Positions 1 through 12,106 of a stretch of 64,000 nucleotides of DNA are shown here, in pieces (positions within the stretch are counted from its first letter, which is position 1; every line of letters starts with the position of its first letter). The translations under genes and the position numbers were made by a program. This stretch comes from Blasia pusilla. Taxonomy: Eukaryota > Marchantiophyta > Marchantiopsida > Blasiales. Below the pieces are notes generated by a model, which did no database searches, was not told the origin of the DNA, and was given only the letters and a program-made list of their open reading frames with translations. The stretch lies in the NCBI GenBank assembly GCA_050084515.1, contig CM114271.1, positions 248,001-312,000 of the forward strand. Reading direction: 5' to 3'.

Positions 1-3000
1 CATCATATAGAAGCCAATATATACTAACTAACTTGGAATATTATGAAATGAACTATATTACTTAGTATTTACATAAGATCATTTGAAAATTCAGCACTAG
101 TGATAATCATTTCTTACAATATTTTTTACACAAAAATATTTATTTAAATTATTAATAATAGTTTAGGTATATTTTTAAATTTGATTGATTCATAGTGTTA
201 ATTAACTTTTTTCTGATAGAGTCAAACCAAACTAAGCTTGAAGGAGAGAATAAAAGAAAAAAAATTTATTCTTATTAACCAAGATTTATATGGTTGATGT
301 AAAATAAAATTTGAAAGTTCAAAATTATTTTGAAAATGAAAAACTAAGTTTTCTTGAATATTCCCAATACATAAATATTAATCATTTAAGTTAGTGAATT
401 CAATATACTTGAGATCAAGTAGGAGATATTTTGAGGCTTAAATTCCCAAATTTAATATTCTTCCTATAGAAAAAAATTTGCTTTTGATTATTTTTCTCAA
501 AATCATAACATGTGAATATTCCAAGATGGAGAATATGTAGACAAAAAACTACTCAAACCTTGATCTACTCCATAACTTAAATTGAAAAAGTTTTCGAATC
601 AACGAAAATCATAAGAATAAAATTGGATCAAAAGGCTAACAAGATAATAAGTATGAAGATGAGCTTGTTAAACCTACAAATCCATATTTATTAATTGTGA
701 ATTCATTTTGTTTATAGCAAACTATCAATGTGCCTTTTAAGGATAATGCCTACATAAATTATCATTCTTATGCTTATAAAACATAGTTATCTTGTTTTGT
801 TTCAAATAGTTCTGTGGATAGATAATGAATATTATTTCTATGCAAATTTTTTGTTTCTTTTAATCAAATGAAATCTCTTATAAGATAATAATGGATCAAT
901 TCTAATTTGCAACTCAATGGATAAGAAAAATAATATAAAAATATGATTACATGAAGGATTTTAAGTTAGACATTATGTATATGATAGATATGGTTCCCAC
1001 CAAGGAGCCAACGTTGACTAATAAAAATAAGCTATGCAAGAGGAGAGAAGATAGTTGGATCAATAAAAACAAGGAAGTTAGAAAATTTCCTTCAAATGGA
1101 AAGTGCTTTATAGTAAAATTTTCCTTTTAAGAATACGCGATTAATGACTAGGAAACATGAAGCCTAATTTCCAAGAGATGCAAATTCTTATTCTTTTCTG
1201 AAATTTCCTTAAAAAAGTGATATATTGTCATGTCAAGATCAAGATGAATTTCTAAATCAAGACTACTGATTAATAAAATAGTTTCAATTATTGAACCACT
1301 AGGTTATTTGGTAAAAGTGGAAGATACACGATATGGATGCAAAGATCTTAGTGCCACGAAAATAAAATTTCTATAAGTTGTGGATATAGGGATCTAAGGA
1401 TGTAGAGCCTTCATCTTAGCTATGGTAGCTACAGGTAGAATTGGTTCAAACTATCATCAACAATATGGTATAAGTTGATAAACATGTCTATTGTTTATTG
1501 AGACTAAGCACGATGAGCTATAAATATTGCATGTAAAGTTGGTTGGTGAGTAATAACGTTTTGACCCATCACAATATTACCACTAGGATATAAGGATCCA
1601 AAGCATGGACTTAAGGGTATCAATTTTATTTATATTGTATTGTATAGATTGAAAAAAATATGAAGAGTATGATATGAGATGATAAATATCATAATAATTA
1701 AATTAGGGATTTAAAATGTGTGTGTTTTTAGTAGAATTTCTAAGTAAGTCACATCCTTATACATTCTTAAATCTTATGTAAGTTCAATCTCTTACAACAG
1801 TCAATCTAACAATAGAATTTTGTAAGATAATTCAAATATGCTAAAAATCAAAAAATATGAACACACTGTTCTAGAATATCTTTTGCTTCTTCAAATGTGT
1901 TTGGCATAAGTCCATATTTTTATAACGTTATAAAAGTGTAGCCAAAATGGTTCAACTCCCACCAACATGCTTCATACGAAGAGTTAATTTTACTAACCAT
2001 AAATTGGTTCACAATCTTAATTGCCCTTTGTTTGGATCCATTAGTCTTCCTCAACAAAGAGGAGAATGTTATTGATCTCATCAAGGTGTCATTGTGGCCC
2101 TTTGAAGCTAAGTTGAGCAAAGAACTATGTTGAGATATTATTAGATTGCATACAACATTGTACCTAGCAAAACCTCATACATATTGTATCATGAGGATGT
2201 TAAATTTTGTCACTTAAGTTCCAAATTGACAACATCAATCCAAGTGTAAACAAAAGAAGAGTGAGCCTAATCCTTCAACTTTTTGGATCCACCAAGTCAT
2301 CTCCTCTTTGTTCAACTTCACTCTTCATGAGAATTCTTGATGGAGCCTTTTAGATGGAATCTAAGTAATGTTTGCGATTGACCCCAAGTGGCACTGATTT
2401 GTTGATGTGTTGATACTAAAATGGTTACATATCGCTTAACGACCTTGAAAATCAAAGGCTGCAATGAGGAAAAACATCTTACACGTAGACTTGGATAAAA
2501 TTGGGGGCTAGCTTAGATGTGGATATTCTTAAATGCGGTGAATGGGGAGGAGTATAATTTAAATTATGGAATAGAGGGATCAATTAAATGGGAGTGAATT
2601 ACGGGTGGTCTTTTGAGACCTACAAAACAAGACTTAAAGTTGAGTTCTCAATAGCATGAGGAGATCTAGATCCTGAGTATATGGAAAAGATTGAGTGCTA
2701 TTTTGGAGCAAGATATTGGGAACCTTGAATATGGAATGGTTTACGCTTTCAAGTATGTTCTGGAAAATACAAGTCCAATTCTACAGTTGAGAACTTTAAT
2801 CGTATAAGCTCATAAATTTTTATTTGCCATCACTGTGATGTGAAAAATCTCATATGTTTATGAGTTGGAGCCCACCTCCACAAACTCCCTTGTGAATCCT
2901 TCAAGCTGGAGGTATCTTTGGGTCGACTTGCATAAGTGATTCCTCCCTTCAGGCCTCCTTACTTTGCCAACCGCTAGATCAACAACAAATTTGCGAACAT

Positions 3001-3990
3001 TCCATCGTTGTTAGAGGTTTCATCATCCATGGGAAAAGGGACATGACTAATTCAGATATGGTAAGCTTGAGCTCCTCAAAAGAATGTAGACCTTAAGACT
3101 CGTGTTTCCTTACATCCACCTTCAGTGCGCATACTTATATTTTCCAGATTCCTTAGTTCCCCTTCGATTGGTCCAGGCAAAATTAGAGCGGCCTTGCAAG
3201 AAATTTGACATTGTCACAACTCTATCTCATTTTGAATCTTGGAAATTAATTAGGAAATTTTGAGTATAAGAGATCGGAGCAAGTTTGCGTGTGCAGGAAA
3301 GGATAAATGAAAGCTTTACTAATTCATAACTCAGAAGTGACAACAAATGAGGGTTCTTTGCACTACTTCTTACATGACATAAATAAGCAGAGTTAGTAGT
3401 GAAGTTGGGGTGAACTCGTATATAGAAATGAACTCGTACATAGCCTTCCACTCAAATTTTTTATACCTACAACTTAAGACGGTCGTCTTGAAATGGCTCT
3501 TGCAGAAGGAGTTCCCATGTCCGTGTTTAATAAAGAACACACATATGCAAAATAATTACAATTCCCTGAAAATAAATGTTTTGAACTAAACTAACAATGT
3601 TGCTTACTACACGATTTTGTTTATTAAAGATGATCCACTTTAAACAACAACACAACACACAAGAATTTGATCCAAAGGAGATATGTAAAAGAAATTGTTC
3701 GTAAGTGCGAAGTGCTCCCAAAGGTTGACGTTGCATACACGTCCAAACCTAAACGACGTCGCTTGCTAAAGAATAATAAGATGGAAATTTCCATAAATCG
3801 AATTTTCCTCAATTCAGAGACTGAAGGTAATCACGAATAACAACTGAAAATCCATCTTTTATGGTTGGCCCAGCCAACTTTTCCCTCTTTCTGAAAGCCT
3901 TCCGCTCAAAGGCGAATTATTTACCCCGTCAACACAATCCTAATGAGCTCCAAAGATGATTCTTCTCATTCTGCTTCATACAGATTGAGC
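1..3990. other. AT-rich intergenic DNA, no gene recognised
   Basis: This stretch is AT-rich on both strands with only short reading frames that have no recognisable motif, no convincing exon chain and no repeat boundary. The small frames at 1920-2120, 3227-3451 and 3527-3812 look like chance frames. It could hold very old transposon debris, but nothing supports a family assignment. Confidence 0.6.
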
Positions 3991-6189
3991 TCAACCAGCA
4001 GTGTAAGAAGAAGAATGAATCTGATGGCGTTGAACCACTCTATGCTATTTGATGGTAAGAAATTACAATCTGCTGCTAATTGACAGCCACTTCAGCAGTC
4101 CTTTCCTATAACTTAAGTTCTCAAATGCATATTCTGGCATCTGACCATTGGCAGCTCAGCTATTCAGCTGACATCCCAGTACTGACTTACCAGCCTAATT
4201 GAATATCTGTTCACCAGCTGCCCATGGACAAGAAAACGGCATTGAGGACAGAATAGCCCAGTTGTTAAGGTCCGCTGATCCTGCAAGGGACGCCTCTAGA
4301 ATCTATCCAGTAGCAGCCACTCCAAGCACACTGGCCACCGTCGCTGCTGTTTTCGAGACACCCATTACGTTGCCTGCATACCGGGGCACTATGTCCATGT
4401 TAGGTGACTGACTGTAAAGCCCACCCTGGCAAACCCACAAGCTCCAAGTCTGATGGATGAGAAGATGACAGCTCCTGTAATAGATTGCATCATAGAGATG
4501 AGCATGAGTAACAGCAGCTGGATCAAGCCTGTGGAAGAGAAAGATAGCAGCTAAAAGATTGAAAACTTCAGGAAGTACGTAGGGAGGAGATGAAAGAATA
4601 AAGTTCCAAGCTTCGTGTCTTCCCTCTTCTCCGCAGTTTCTTCATTGTTTTCCTTGGTAGAACAATAACAAACACCACCTTTTCACTCATGCTATTCCAT
4701 TAGGACGGTTTGATTTTTTCTTCCTCACTCCTATATTACTGCGTGAGGTCTCCCAGTTCTTTACTACTGCATTCACAGTTCTGGTGTTCCCAACTTAGCC
4801 AACTTCAGTGTAGATTAATGCTCTTTCTGAACTTGAGCTTGAGGCACGTTCCAAAAGAAAGATTCCCCTGGTTATTATTTTTTAGATCTAATGCAAGAGA
4901 TAGAATCAGTAGAAGATAGACTATTGTTGTTACTTCCTGGTTGCTGGTATTTGCAAGAGTTCTAAGATACAGAGATCAACTCATGAAGGAAAGGGTAAAA
5001 GGGACCAAGAGAAGATTGTGAACTTGACTGAAAACCTGAGTCCCTTACCAACTACAGAAGTTGGGCGGGATATTGCAAGTGTGCACGATGAAAAGAATCC
5101 AACCAAGAGGAAGGATTAGCAGTCTATATACCTGACCAGATTCGGAGCAGGAACTTCCAAGAGATGTCATGGAGAAGAGAAAGGGACATCAATCAGGGGT
5201 AGACCGATGTCTTGAAGTGAACCAGATTAAGCAGAGGAAAGGAAAGGAGACTCTGGACTATCTGAATTTGGGGTCATGCAAGGAGGTAAGGAGCGAAATA
5301 GATGGAGTTGGCAGAAGTACCCAGAAGAGGGGAGATGTTAGGCACCATTTCTGGAAGCTACGAAGGAACTTCTATCTGTTGATGGAACTGCAGGGGAACA
5401 TGAAATTATCAGTACAGAGACTGGAAAGGTTTTTTGTGAAGCCTTTGAACATTTTCATTGTATCGAAGGGGATGGCACTGACAGCCCTCACGCGTTTCAA
5501 CTTAGGTCTGATTAGGCCAAGATTACCTCAGTAAAACAAGGACAAGATCACCAAGTCCAGAAGGTGACCAAGTAGCTGCAAAGATGATACTTCTACTTTG
5601 TGGACATTTGGGAGGAACAGGAGAAGAATGTTGTACAAATCAGGCCTTTTTTTCTGCAAAACCTTTTCAAAAAAGTCCAGCCCTAGCTGGTGAGGAAGTA
5701 AACCAGACAGACCAGGATCCTGTCACAATGTGTCCTGTTGAAGGACCATGTGTGGTTAATGAAGGTTAATCTGGCTTATGAACCAGCCTTCAAATGGCAT
5801 ACTCCCTGTACAAAGGACTACTTTACGAAGACAAAGAAGGAACATCAAGAGCACAAAGAGCAACAACCTGAGCTCAAACTGCTGAGCTGGTTTTGCCCGA
5901 GGTGTGCGTCCCACTCAGTAAACTAGATTAAATGCCCACATAGCTGCGGCACTGGTAAGAAACGTCTATCGAGGATTGTAGTCTGGTAAGGCAGATAGTA
6001 AAGCAAAGAGCTTCCTGGCTGATACCTGGAAACTCTGGATGATACTCTGCAACACTCTGGATGGTCAGCACTCACGCTCTATGTGAAAAGTAACTGATAG
6101 AATTACTATAGTAACTTAATGTTTTACCACAGTAAATAGTAGTTCCCTGTTACTATAGATTTACCTCAGTAATTCTGAGAATTACTGTG
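3991..6189. other. Unrecognised region with short open frames
   Basis: Base composition is more balanced than to the left. There are several plus-strand frames, the longest at 5169-5534 (121 codons, rich in Lys and Arg). None carries a domain I recognise, and adjacent frames do not join through plausible GT-AG introns into one protein. It may be internal sequence of an unclassified retroelement whose promoter or LTR lies just to the right, but this is only positional inference. Confidence 0.4.
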
Positions 6190-6670
6190 GGCGGCAGGCC
6201 CTAACCCTAAAACCCTAAAACCTAGAAACTCATTCTCTTGGCTGTATATAACCCTTTGAGGGTGACCTGCGAAATTCTTCTCTCATACACCTTTCTGAAC
6301 ACAACTCTCTGAGCTGAGGAGTTGATTGAGAAGCACTGAGTGTGCTTTGCTTACCTGAGTGGATTGTGCTTCTGACCTTAGTAGTTCAGTGTGCTGAGCA
6401 CTGAGTGTGCTGCTGCTTATAGACTGAGAGGTCTGCTGACCTGAGGGGTTCAGTGAATCTTGTGATACAAGGTGTCTAGTAGTACTAACCTGAGTGGTTG
6501 CTATTGAGATGTCTACTGCTGCTAACCTGAGTGGTTGCTATTGCACTAAGTGTGCTTGACAATGCTAGGTAGTCTGGTGATACAGGTTGTCTAGTGCTTT
6601 CCTCTACAATCTAACCTGAGTGGTTGCTATTGCCCTAAGTGTGCTTGTAATAGCTAGGTTGTAGAGAAAC
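6190..6670 (+). promoter_or_regulatory. LTR-like promoter block: telo-box, TATA box and degenerate tandem repeat
   Basis: A run of telomere-like CCCTAAA units lies at about 6198-6222. It is followed 20 bp later by the TATA-like stretch GTATATAACC near 6243. Downstream is a transcribed-leader-like stretch built of degenerate repeats: the block ACCTGAGTGGTTGCTATTG recurs at about 6490, 6522 and 6613, and the motif CTGAGTGTGCT recurs around 6335 and 6402. TATA followed by a C/T-rich start and a repetitive leader is typical of a plant LTR or TRIM element. I could not find a partner LTR, so the boundaries and element type stay open. Confidence 0.4.
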
Positions 6671-9074
6671 TCTGATATTCTAAAACTCTATGTGAGTCTC
6701 CTATTGATATTACTGTCATTTCTTCACTTCTTTGTCCCTCTGCACCTGTCCCAGTCTATATATCAGTTGAACGAGGCAAGGGATCTATGGTTGCAAGGCA
6801 ACGACAGGCACTGCCTAATGGGCACACTCTCCACTGTTCCCAATTTTCTTGAGTATTTCATCCCACAGAGATGGCTAGTGGAAGGCATTGTGAATCTCTC
6901 CAACAAAAGCGAGCATGAAGACCCTCACAATTACAAGAGGATCAAATTCTTGAGCATGGTTGGAAACTGGTGGTGCCAAATCCTTGACACTAGGAGTTCA
7001 TTTGAATCTGGAGGAGAATCCTGTTATCAATGAAGGTCAGACATTTTGTGCAAAATTAAGGTCACTCTAGTTCCGATTTCTGTAAAAAGGACATCCCATT
7101 TCAGTTGCCTGCTGAGGTGAAGCAGGACTATACCTCACCATGATCAACACCACCGTTGGAAATCCTTGTCTTGAAATCAGTGAAAAGAACAGCTCCCACA
7201 GTGCTGGCTGCTGCTCTTGAGTGGCCTGGTTGAAATGCATGACCAATGTCAATAATAGAGTTCAAGATTTGGACATGCTTTGAATTCGTCTAATATCTCA
7301 CAATATACTTTAATGAAATGCATGATGTAGTTCTCATCCGAATCTTACAACTATGAACATTTGCTTACCAGAATCAATAAAATGTGTCTACATTTTCATT
7401 GTCCCAACTCATGCTAGTTCTTGAAAAGAGTTTCTCTCTTCTATCTCCTCACCTTTCTCCCTTTCCCAAATGCTGACCTCAAAGGGGAGAGGCTTCTGTT
7501 ACTTTCATTCAGAATTGAGTACAAAATTTCTGCACCCGTTCTCACTGGACGAAAGTGCAGCGATTTTCGAACCATATTTGTAACCGACATGTCCCATCAA
7601 ATGTTTGCGAGGAAATTTCCAAAGCTACTCAATATCCATCAATGGGGATTCTAAGCAAGCTGCGCTTTATACGGAAGTCCTTGCACTACACTTGAGAAGA
7701 CACAAAACGAAAAGAAATTGTCGACAGTCATGCATAAACATCTCCAGCCAAGTTCAAACAGTCATATCCACCCTGCACTTTACCCACACTAACAGGTTTC
7801 GTCCCGATTCATTGCTAAGACGATCCTTCCAAACATGCCCTGCTGCCTGTTTATCCATTGACTTCCAGCAAGAAAAGACTTAAAGTTCGTGCGAGTGTAC
7901 ATGCATTTGTGTATTCTTCAGCTAGCAGCTTTGCAATGAAGCTGGTTTAAGAAATACGCACATACATACAGACAAAAGCTGAAACAAAATCGGGGGCACA
8001 TTTGTGACAATGTGACGCACATCCCCATTCAGCAAGGTACATTCAGTGGTTCCAAATTCTACATTCTAAAGGGCCTCTTTAAGCCTGTTTCTTGATTTTA
8101 TCGCTGCATTCACATTAAGACATGCTTCCCAAAACAAGTAAAGAACGAAATCCTGTACCATCGGGAAATTTTGGAGCTATGTTACAGGATTATGATCGCC
8201 GGAGAGCTCGTGTGTCAACGGAGAAAAAACCAATGAATGAAATTCAGGGTTAGGTTTACATTAAGAGAGAAAGAGAGACTGAATTCATGAAATTATTACT
8301 GTCCACGGGGATCCGAAAGGTCCATGGAACTTTGATTTGCGAAATATGCAACAATTTTGATCAAACAGGGATCAACAAGGAGGACCAATCAGGTCCTCAA
8401 AGAACAGGGCCATGGGACTTAGCTTTGCAAAGAGTTAACAGCAGTTTGAAAAGAAAAGATATAGAATTTTAGAATTAGATTTCTAGTTCACGGGAAGCCT
8501 TCTGGCCTATGGGATCCTTGCCATTTATGTAACACCTTCATCCAAAGAGAGAGAGAGAGAGAGAAAAAGACGCTTGGTTCCGCTTTGGCTTCGATCTGCC
8601 AACTACTACGAAACTAAAAGCGACAATCCGGTGTAGCAACGATCTCCACGATCTAATCCAATTCTAGTGTTTAGACAGGCAACGAACTTCGTATGATGAA
8701 GAGTTTATTTCTAAGTCCACAGGACTCCACTCATCGCCTCACATCTGCAATATCTACTCACGCTGTACGTCCAGCATTCGATCACTGCTCGGCCCTCTGG
8801 TAAGCCGACGCTGCAAGTTCTTAAATCATCACTCCCCGGTGCAAATCTCAGGTCTCCCGTTCTTCTATCTCTACCTCAAGATCACTCACTCCATCCTTGC
8901 CTCCTTCCCTACCTGTCATTGTAAGGTAATGCCATTTTGAGACGAGTTGAATGTCCCATGGGCCCTCTATAGGCTCTCCCCGTGGACCAAAAACCGAGAT
9001 CAAAATCAAATGGATCCCTTGAGACACGCAGCAGACAAATCATTCCTCGCCATTACACTACTCTCTACAATTGC
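6671..9074. other. No gene recognised
   Basis: Open frames such as 6692-7033 (+) begin with a non-ATG codon and show no known domain. A short GA-rich microsatellite lies at about 8537-8566. The composition from about 8.6 kb onward (pyrimidine-rich, GC-richer) resembles a plant promoter or 5' leader, but no downstream coding exon could be identified. Confidence 0.45.
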
Positions 9075-9181
9075 TTCTCTCTACTCTCTATGTCTAACAT
9101 TCAATGAATCAATCGCTGACTCAATTTGTTCTCTCTACCCCCTATGCCTAACGATCGATCAATCAATCGCTGACTCACTTT
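9075..9181. repeat. 54-bp tandem duplication
   Basis: Two adjacent copies start at 9075 and 9129, each beginning TTCTCTCTAC and ending near AATCAATCGCTGACTCA. They differ at about eight positions. The repeat lies in a pyrimidine-rich, promoter-like stretch. Confidence 0.8.
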
Positions 9182-9460
9182 TTTTTTCCTCCTCCTCGCT
9201 GCTCCGGCCGGCGGCCACTCCTGTGATGCCGCTTGTGGCCCTGCTTCTGCGATCAGAGCTTCACGGCGGCACGAAATTGACGCCCAGAGTGTGGAGAGTT
9301 TGCCTGTCACACTCAAAACACGGAAAGAGGTCGGAATCTTGAAGTATTGAGAATCGGGACACGGAGGAAGAGATTGAAGAGAATTTGCGGCTCTACATGA
9401 AGAGCGGAGGAGGATGCAGTTGACCGTTGACAGTTGACAGGAAGGAGCGCGTGTCGTCTA

Positions 9461-9722
9461 CAATGGACGGCTGCGATGGTAACGCTGCCACATGTCAGAG
9501 AGGCAGGAACGGATCCACGAGATGGAGCTCTATCTTACCCGCAAATGTTGCCGGGGGTTTAAACAGTCGCAGTAGTAGCGCCAGGAAGAAACGCAACATT
9601 CTCTCGTTTCCAATCGACGGCTGTGAGGGCAACCCTGCCACATGTCAGACAGGCACGAGCGGTCCCCGAGATGGAGCTTTATCCTCCCAGCTAATGTTTC
9701 CGGGGTTTAAACGGGCGCAGTA
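9461..9722. repeat. Direct repeat of about 110 bp with 150-bp period
   Basis: Copy 1 starts at 9461 and copy 2 at 9611. Both contain GACGGCTG, then CTGCCACATGTCAGA, then GAGATGGAGCT, then a CCGGGG-GTTTAAAC box ending in a CGCAGTA motif. The spacing of these shared blocks is constant. The copies have diverged by roughly 20 percent. Nothing suggests a protein; the CCACATG and GTTTAAAC boxes could be duplicated cis-elements. Confidence 0.75.
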
Positions 9723-9750
9723 ATCAATCCACCACGCGGGCAGCTGCGGG

Positions 9751-9828
9751 CATAAGACGGAACTGACAAAACATCCAATGAGGAGATGCTTCACTGGAAT
9801 TTGGATGTTTTGTCACTTTCGTCTTATG
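9751..9828. repeat. Compact inverted repeat (28-bp stem, 22-nt loop)
   Basis: The arms are 9751-9778 and 9801-9828 and pair over 28 bp with two mismatches (the arm centre reads ACAAAACATCCAA against TTGGATGTTTTGT). An RNA from either strand would fold into a hairpin of about 78 nt with a near-perfect stem. This is the size of a plant miRNA or small foldback element. No flanking target duplication was found. A CACGTGG box lies just downstream near 9838. Confidence 0.8.
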
Positions 9829-9899
9829 TGAAGCGTCCACGTGGCGCTAGTCTAAAACAAGACAGGTAGGACAATGGACATGACCGGCTCAAAAGCTAA

Positions 9900-10115
9900 A
9901 ATATTATATGGTGTATCCACTTTATTATAAAATAAACTTTGGAAGAAGACAAAGAAAGGTGATAACATCTCTTTAGGAATAAAATGCATAATGGAATACA
10001 AAAAGAAATTGGCAACGAGCCAACGCAAACACTAACTCAACGAGCTACACGATTGATAGCTTGAAACAAATTTGACAAAAACACAGGCGGTTGGTCAGAC
10101 GTGAATGGACGACCA
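9900..10115. repeat. Dispersed repeat, copy 1
   Basis: This block is clearly similar to 47548-47772. It shares GACAAAGAAAGG/GAACAAAGAAAGG, AATGCATAATGGAAT, a run of ACACGATTGATAGCTTGAAACA type, and TGGTTGGTCAGAC in the same order and orientation. It ends immediately left of gypsy element 0, so it may be a flanking repeat or the end of another element. No coding capacity is seen. Confidence 0.7.
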
Positions 10116-10224
10116 GGCCAGCCCCCACCACCTCCGCACGACGTATCAATGCCAAGGCTTGTGCATGTTGTAACGCCACTGACATGTATTGCCGAAAATA
10201 AGTAGTAACTGTAGAGAGAGAAGG

Positions 10225-10981
10225 TGTCGTACGCATACACATCGCTACACAACATACATCGCTGTCACCGAACACACACACAGACACGCACGATCCCATG
10301 CTAACTCATGGCATCCAAACAACGAGACAAGAAGTACCAAAATATCTCTAATAAAATAATATCCAATCTCTCTCACAACACCATAGTTCTCACATGTCTC
10401 TCTCAATGTCAAACCAAACCCACTCTCCTAATGAGAGGCTTGGGTTACACACACAAGGCAAACAAGACCATAACTCCGCCGCCTCATGCCAATAGGTTCA
10501 ACAAAGAGAATGAGCTCTCAAGCTCTCTCTCCTTGACGTATACCCCTCCCCTCTCCCCAGCTCTCTCCATGGTAACCTATGCTCCCAAGTCACCTCCTTG
10601 GCTCTTGACCCGACTTAAGAGGTCAAGGGCCACTTACCAAAAATAGAAAGTCGATCATATACTCAAAATGGTACTTATCTAAAATAGTGAGTTCCTCAAT
10701 ATGACTCCAAATGAGCCGAAACGAAGGGGAGACCTCCTCTCTCAGGTTTTCCGGGGCCTCAACAGGTCATCCTCGACCTACTAAGCATGTCCTCCACTAC
10801 TCAGGAAGGCGCTCTACTAGATCTCACCGATGTATCCTAAAAGACGTGACAGTTTTCGTACGGATACACATCGCTACACAACATACATCGTTGTCACCGA
10901 ACATACACACAAACACCCACAATCCCATGCTAACTCATGGCATCCAAACAATGAGACAAGAAGTACCAAAATATCTCCAAT
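10225..10981 (-). repeat. Element 0 split terminal repeats A-B-A'
   Basis: The 128-bp segment starting TGTCGTACGC (10225) and ending CTCTAAT (10352) recurs at 10854-10981, ending CTCCAAT. Between them lies segment B, ending GACGTGACA at 10851, then a 2-bp spacer. The second A copy abuts the polypurine tract (CGCCCCC on the plus strand). The same A-B-A' plan occurs in elements 1 and 2. Confidence 0.85.
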
Positions 10982-11179
10982 CGCCCCCTTAGTTGGTGGT
11001 TAGGTCCCTCTAACTCTAGATAGCCATCTATCCCTACCTACCATGACATACATCTCTCGGACGCTGAGAGCAAGAAGGCCGGGTGCTCATGTGGCCCCAT
11101 CGTCAGTCGCCTTCTTGTCAACCATATCACAGACATAAGTCGGAATGTAGAACTAGCTACTCTATGTACATCTGGGACA

Positions 11180-12106
11180 CATCCATCGTCCTGGAGGAAC
11201 CCTAATGAGAGGTGGCGTCAAACATGCCATATGTCATCCTCTCAAACACCCATCACAGACTAGCATAGTGGTTGCACCACGGGTGGGACACAACATACAC
11301 CGCAAGCCTGCAGGAACTATTGCTAAGCTTGGATTAACTATACCATCAATATTCGGAAGATGATATGGCGCACAATTACGCACATGGTCCTTCCAAACCA
11401 TACCATCGCGTCCCTCCAATAAAAGCACACAAGATGGTAAAACCTCACGCACTCTCAAGATGGTGCGCCCTGCAGTCACATCCAATGTCATGGGTGCCGT
11501 CTGCTGTAAGTAGACATAGTCTCCTTGATGAAACCTCCGGATATTAGGTCGATAACCACCTCCCAGAATAGTCGCATACCTCAACGTATCCTGATGTTGC
11601 GCAATCACCAAGTTCTCAAACGTCATAGGCATCACTCTTCGAAAAAACTCAGCCCTCTCAGAACATGCTCACATCCATACATCAAGGTCATCAAGGTTCA
11701 ACACCTCACCAGTATCTCAACAAATGGCTGGAGGTAAATCTGGCTCTCCGCCATAAAGCAACAAGTACGGTGAGAAAGACGCTAAGGATGCCTGCTTGCT
11801 AAATCTGTATCCCATCGCCAACCACGGCAACTGAAGGTCCCAATCTCCTAGGTGACCTCTCTGCAAGCCATACTTGTGTAGTCCTCTCTTCACTATGTGC
11901 ACAATCCGCTCCGCTAGTCCATCCGCCTCAGGATGATCTCGCGAAGTAGTGCGGTGGTCGATTAGTGCTTGATCACACAAGGCCTAAAACTCCCCGCGGA
12001 ACTCTGTACCCTGGTCTGTCAACACCTCAACTGGAGTGTCGTAATGACTCAACACTCGATCTAGGAAGGCATACACTACTCCCTCACTCGCTTTGTCAAG
12101 AAATGA
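11180..12106 (-). pseudogene. Integrase C-terminal half with PHD finger, broken
   Basis: On the minus strand the frames encode part of a DDE integrase core (LTDQGTEFRGEF and the HPEADGLAERIV segment holding the catalytic Glu). The linker reads DYVYLQQTAP and ILRVREVLP, as in the intact copy, and a PHD finger starts at RCMLC. The core is split into frames at 11984-12199, 11717-11980 and 11234-11635. A Trp codon inside the PHD finger has become TGA near 11237, although the following His-Met-Ala-Cys and Trp-Met-Cys-Pro residues can still be read. The N-terminal integrase and all upstream pol are missing. Confidence 0.85.

Larger units (their letters stand above)
10225..12106 (-). mobile_element. 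Ty3/gypsy element 0, 3' end only (terminal repeats plus integrase-PHD)
   Basis: This is the left (3') part of an element belonging to the same family as elements 1 and 2. From left to right on the plus strand it has terminal repeat A (10225-10352), B (10353-10851), a second A copy (10854-10981), a C-run that is a G-rich polypurine tract on the coding strand, and then the C-terminal part of integrase. Homology to the other copies stops at about 12106, inside the integrase core, where an unrelated reverse-transcriptase fragment begins. The rest of the element is not found nearby. Confidence 0.85.

Noticed and set aside
5169-5534. 121-codon plus-strand frame as a possible gene
   Set aside because: Basic, low-information composition, no recognised domain, and neighbouring frames do not form an exon chain.
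6692-7033. 113-codon plus-strand frame with a hydrophobic start, possible secreted protein
   Set aside because: The apparent start is a GTG codon; no homology is recognised and no splice context supports it.
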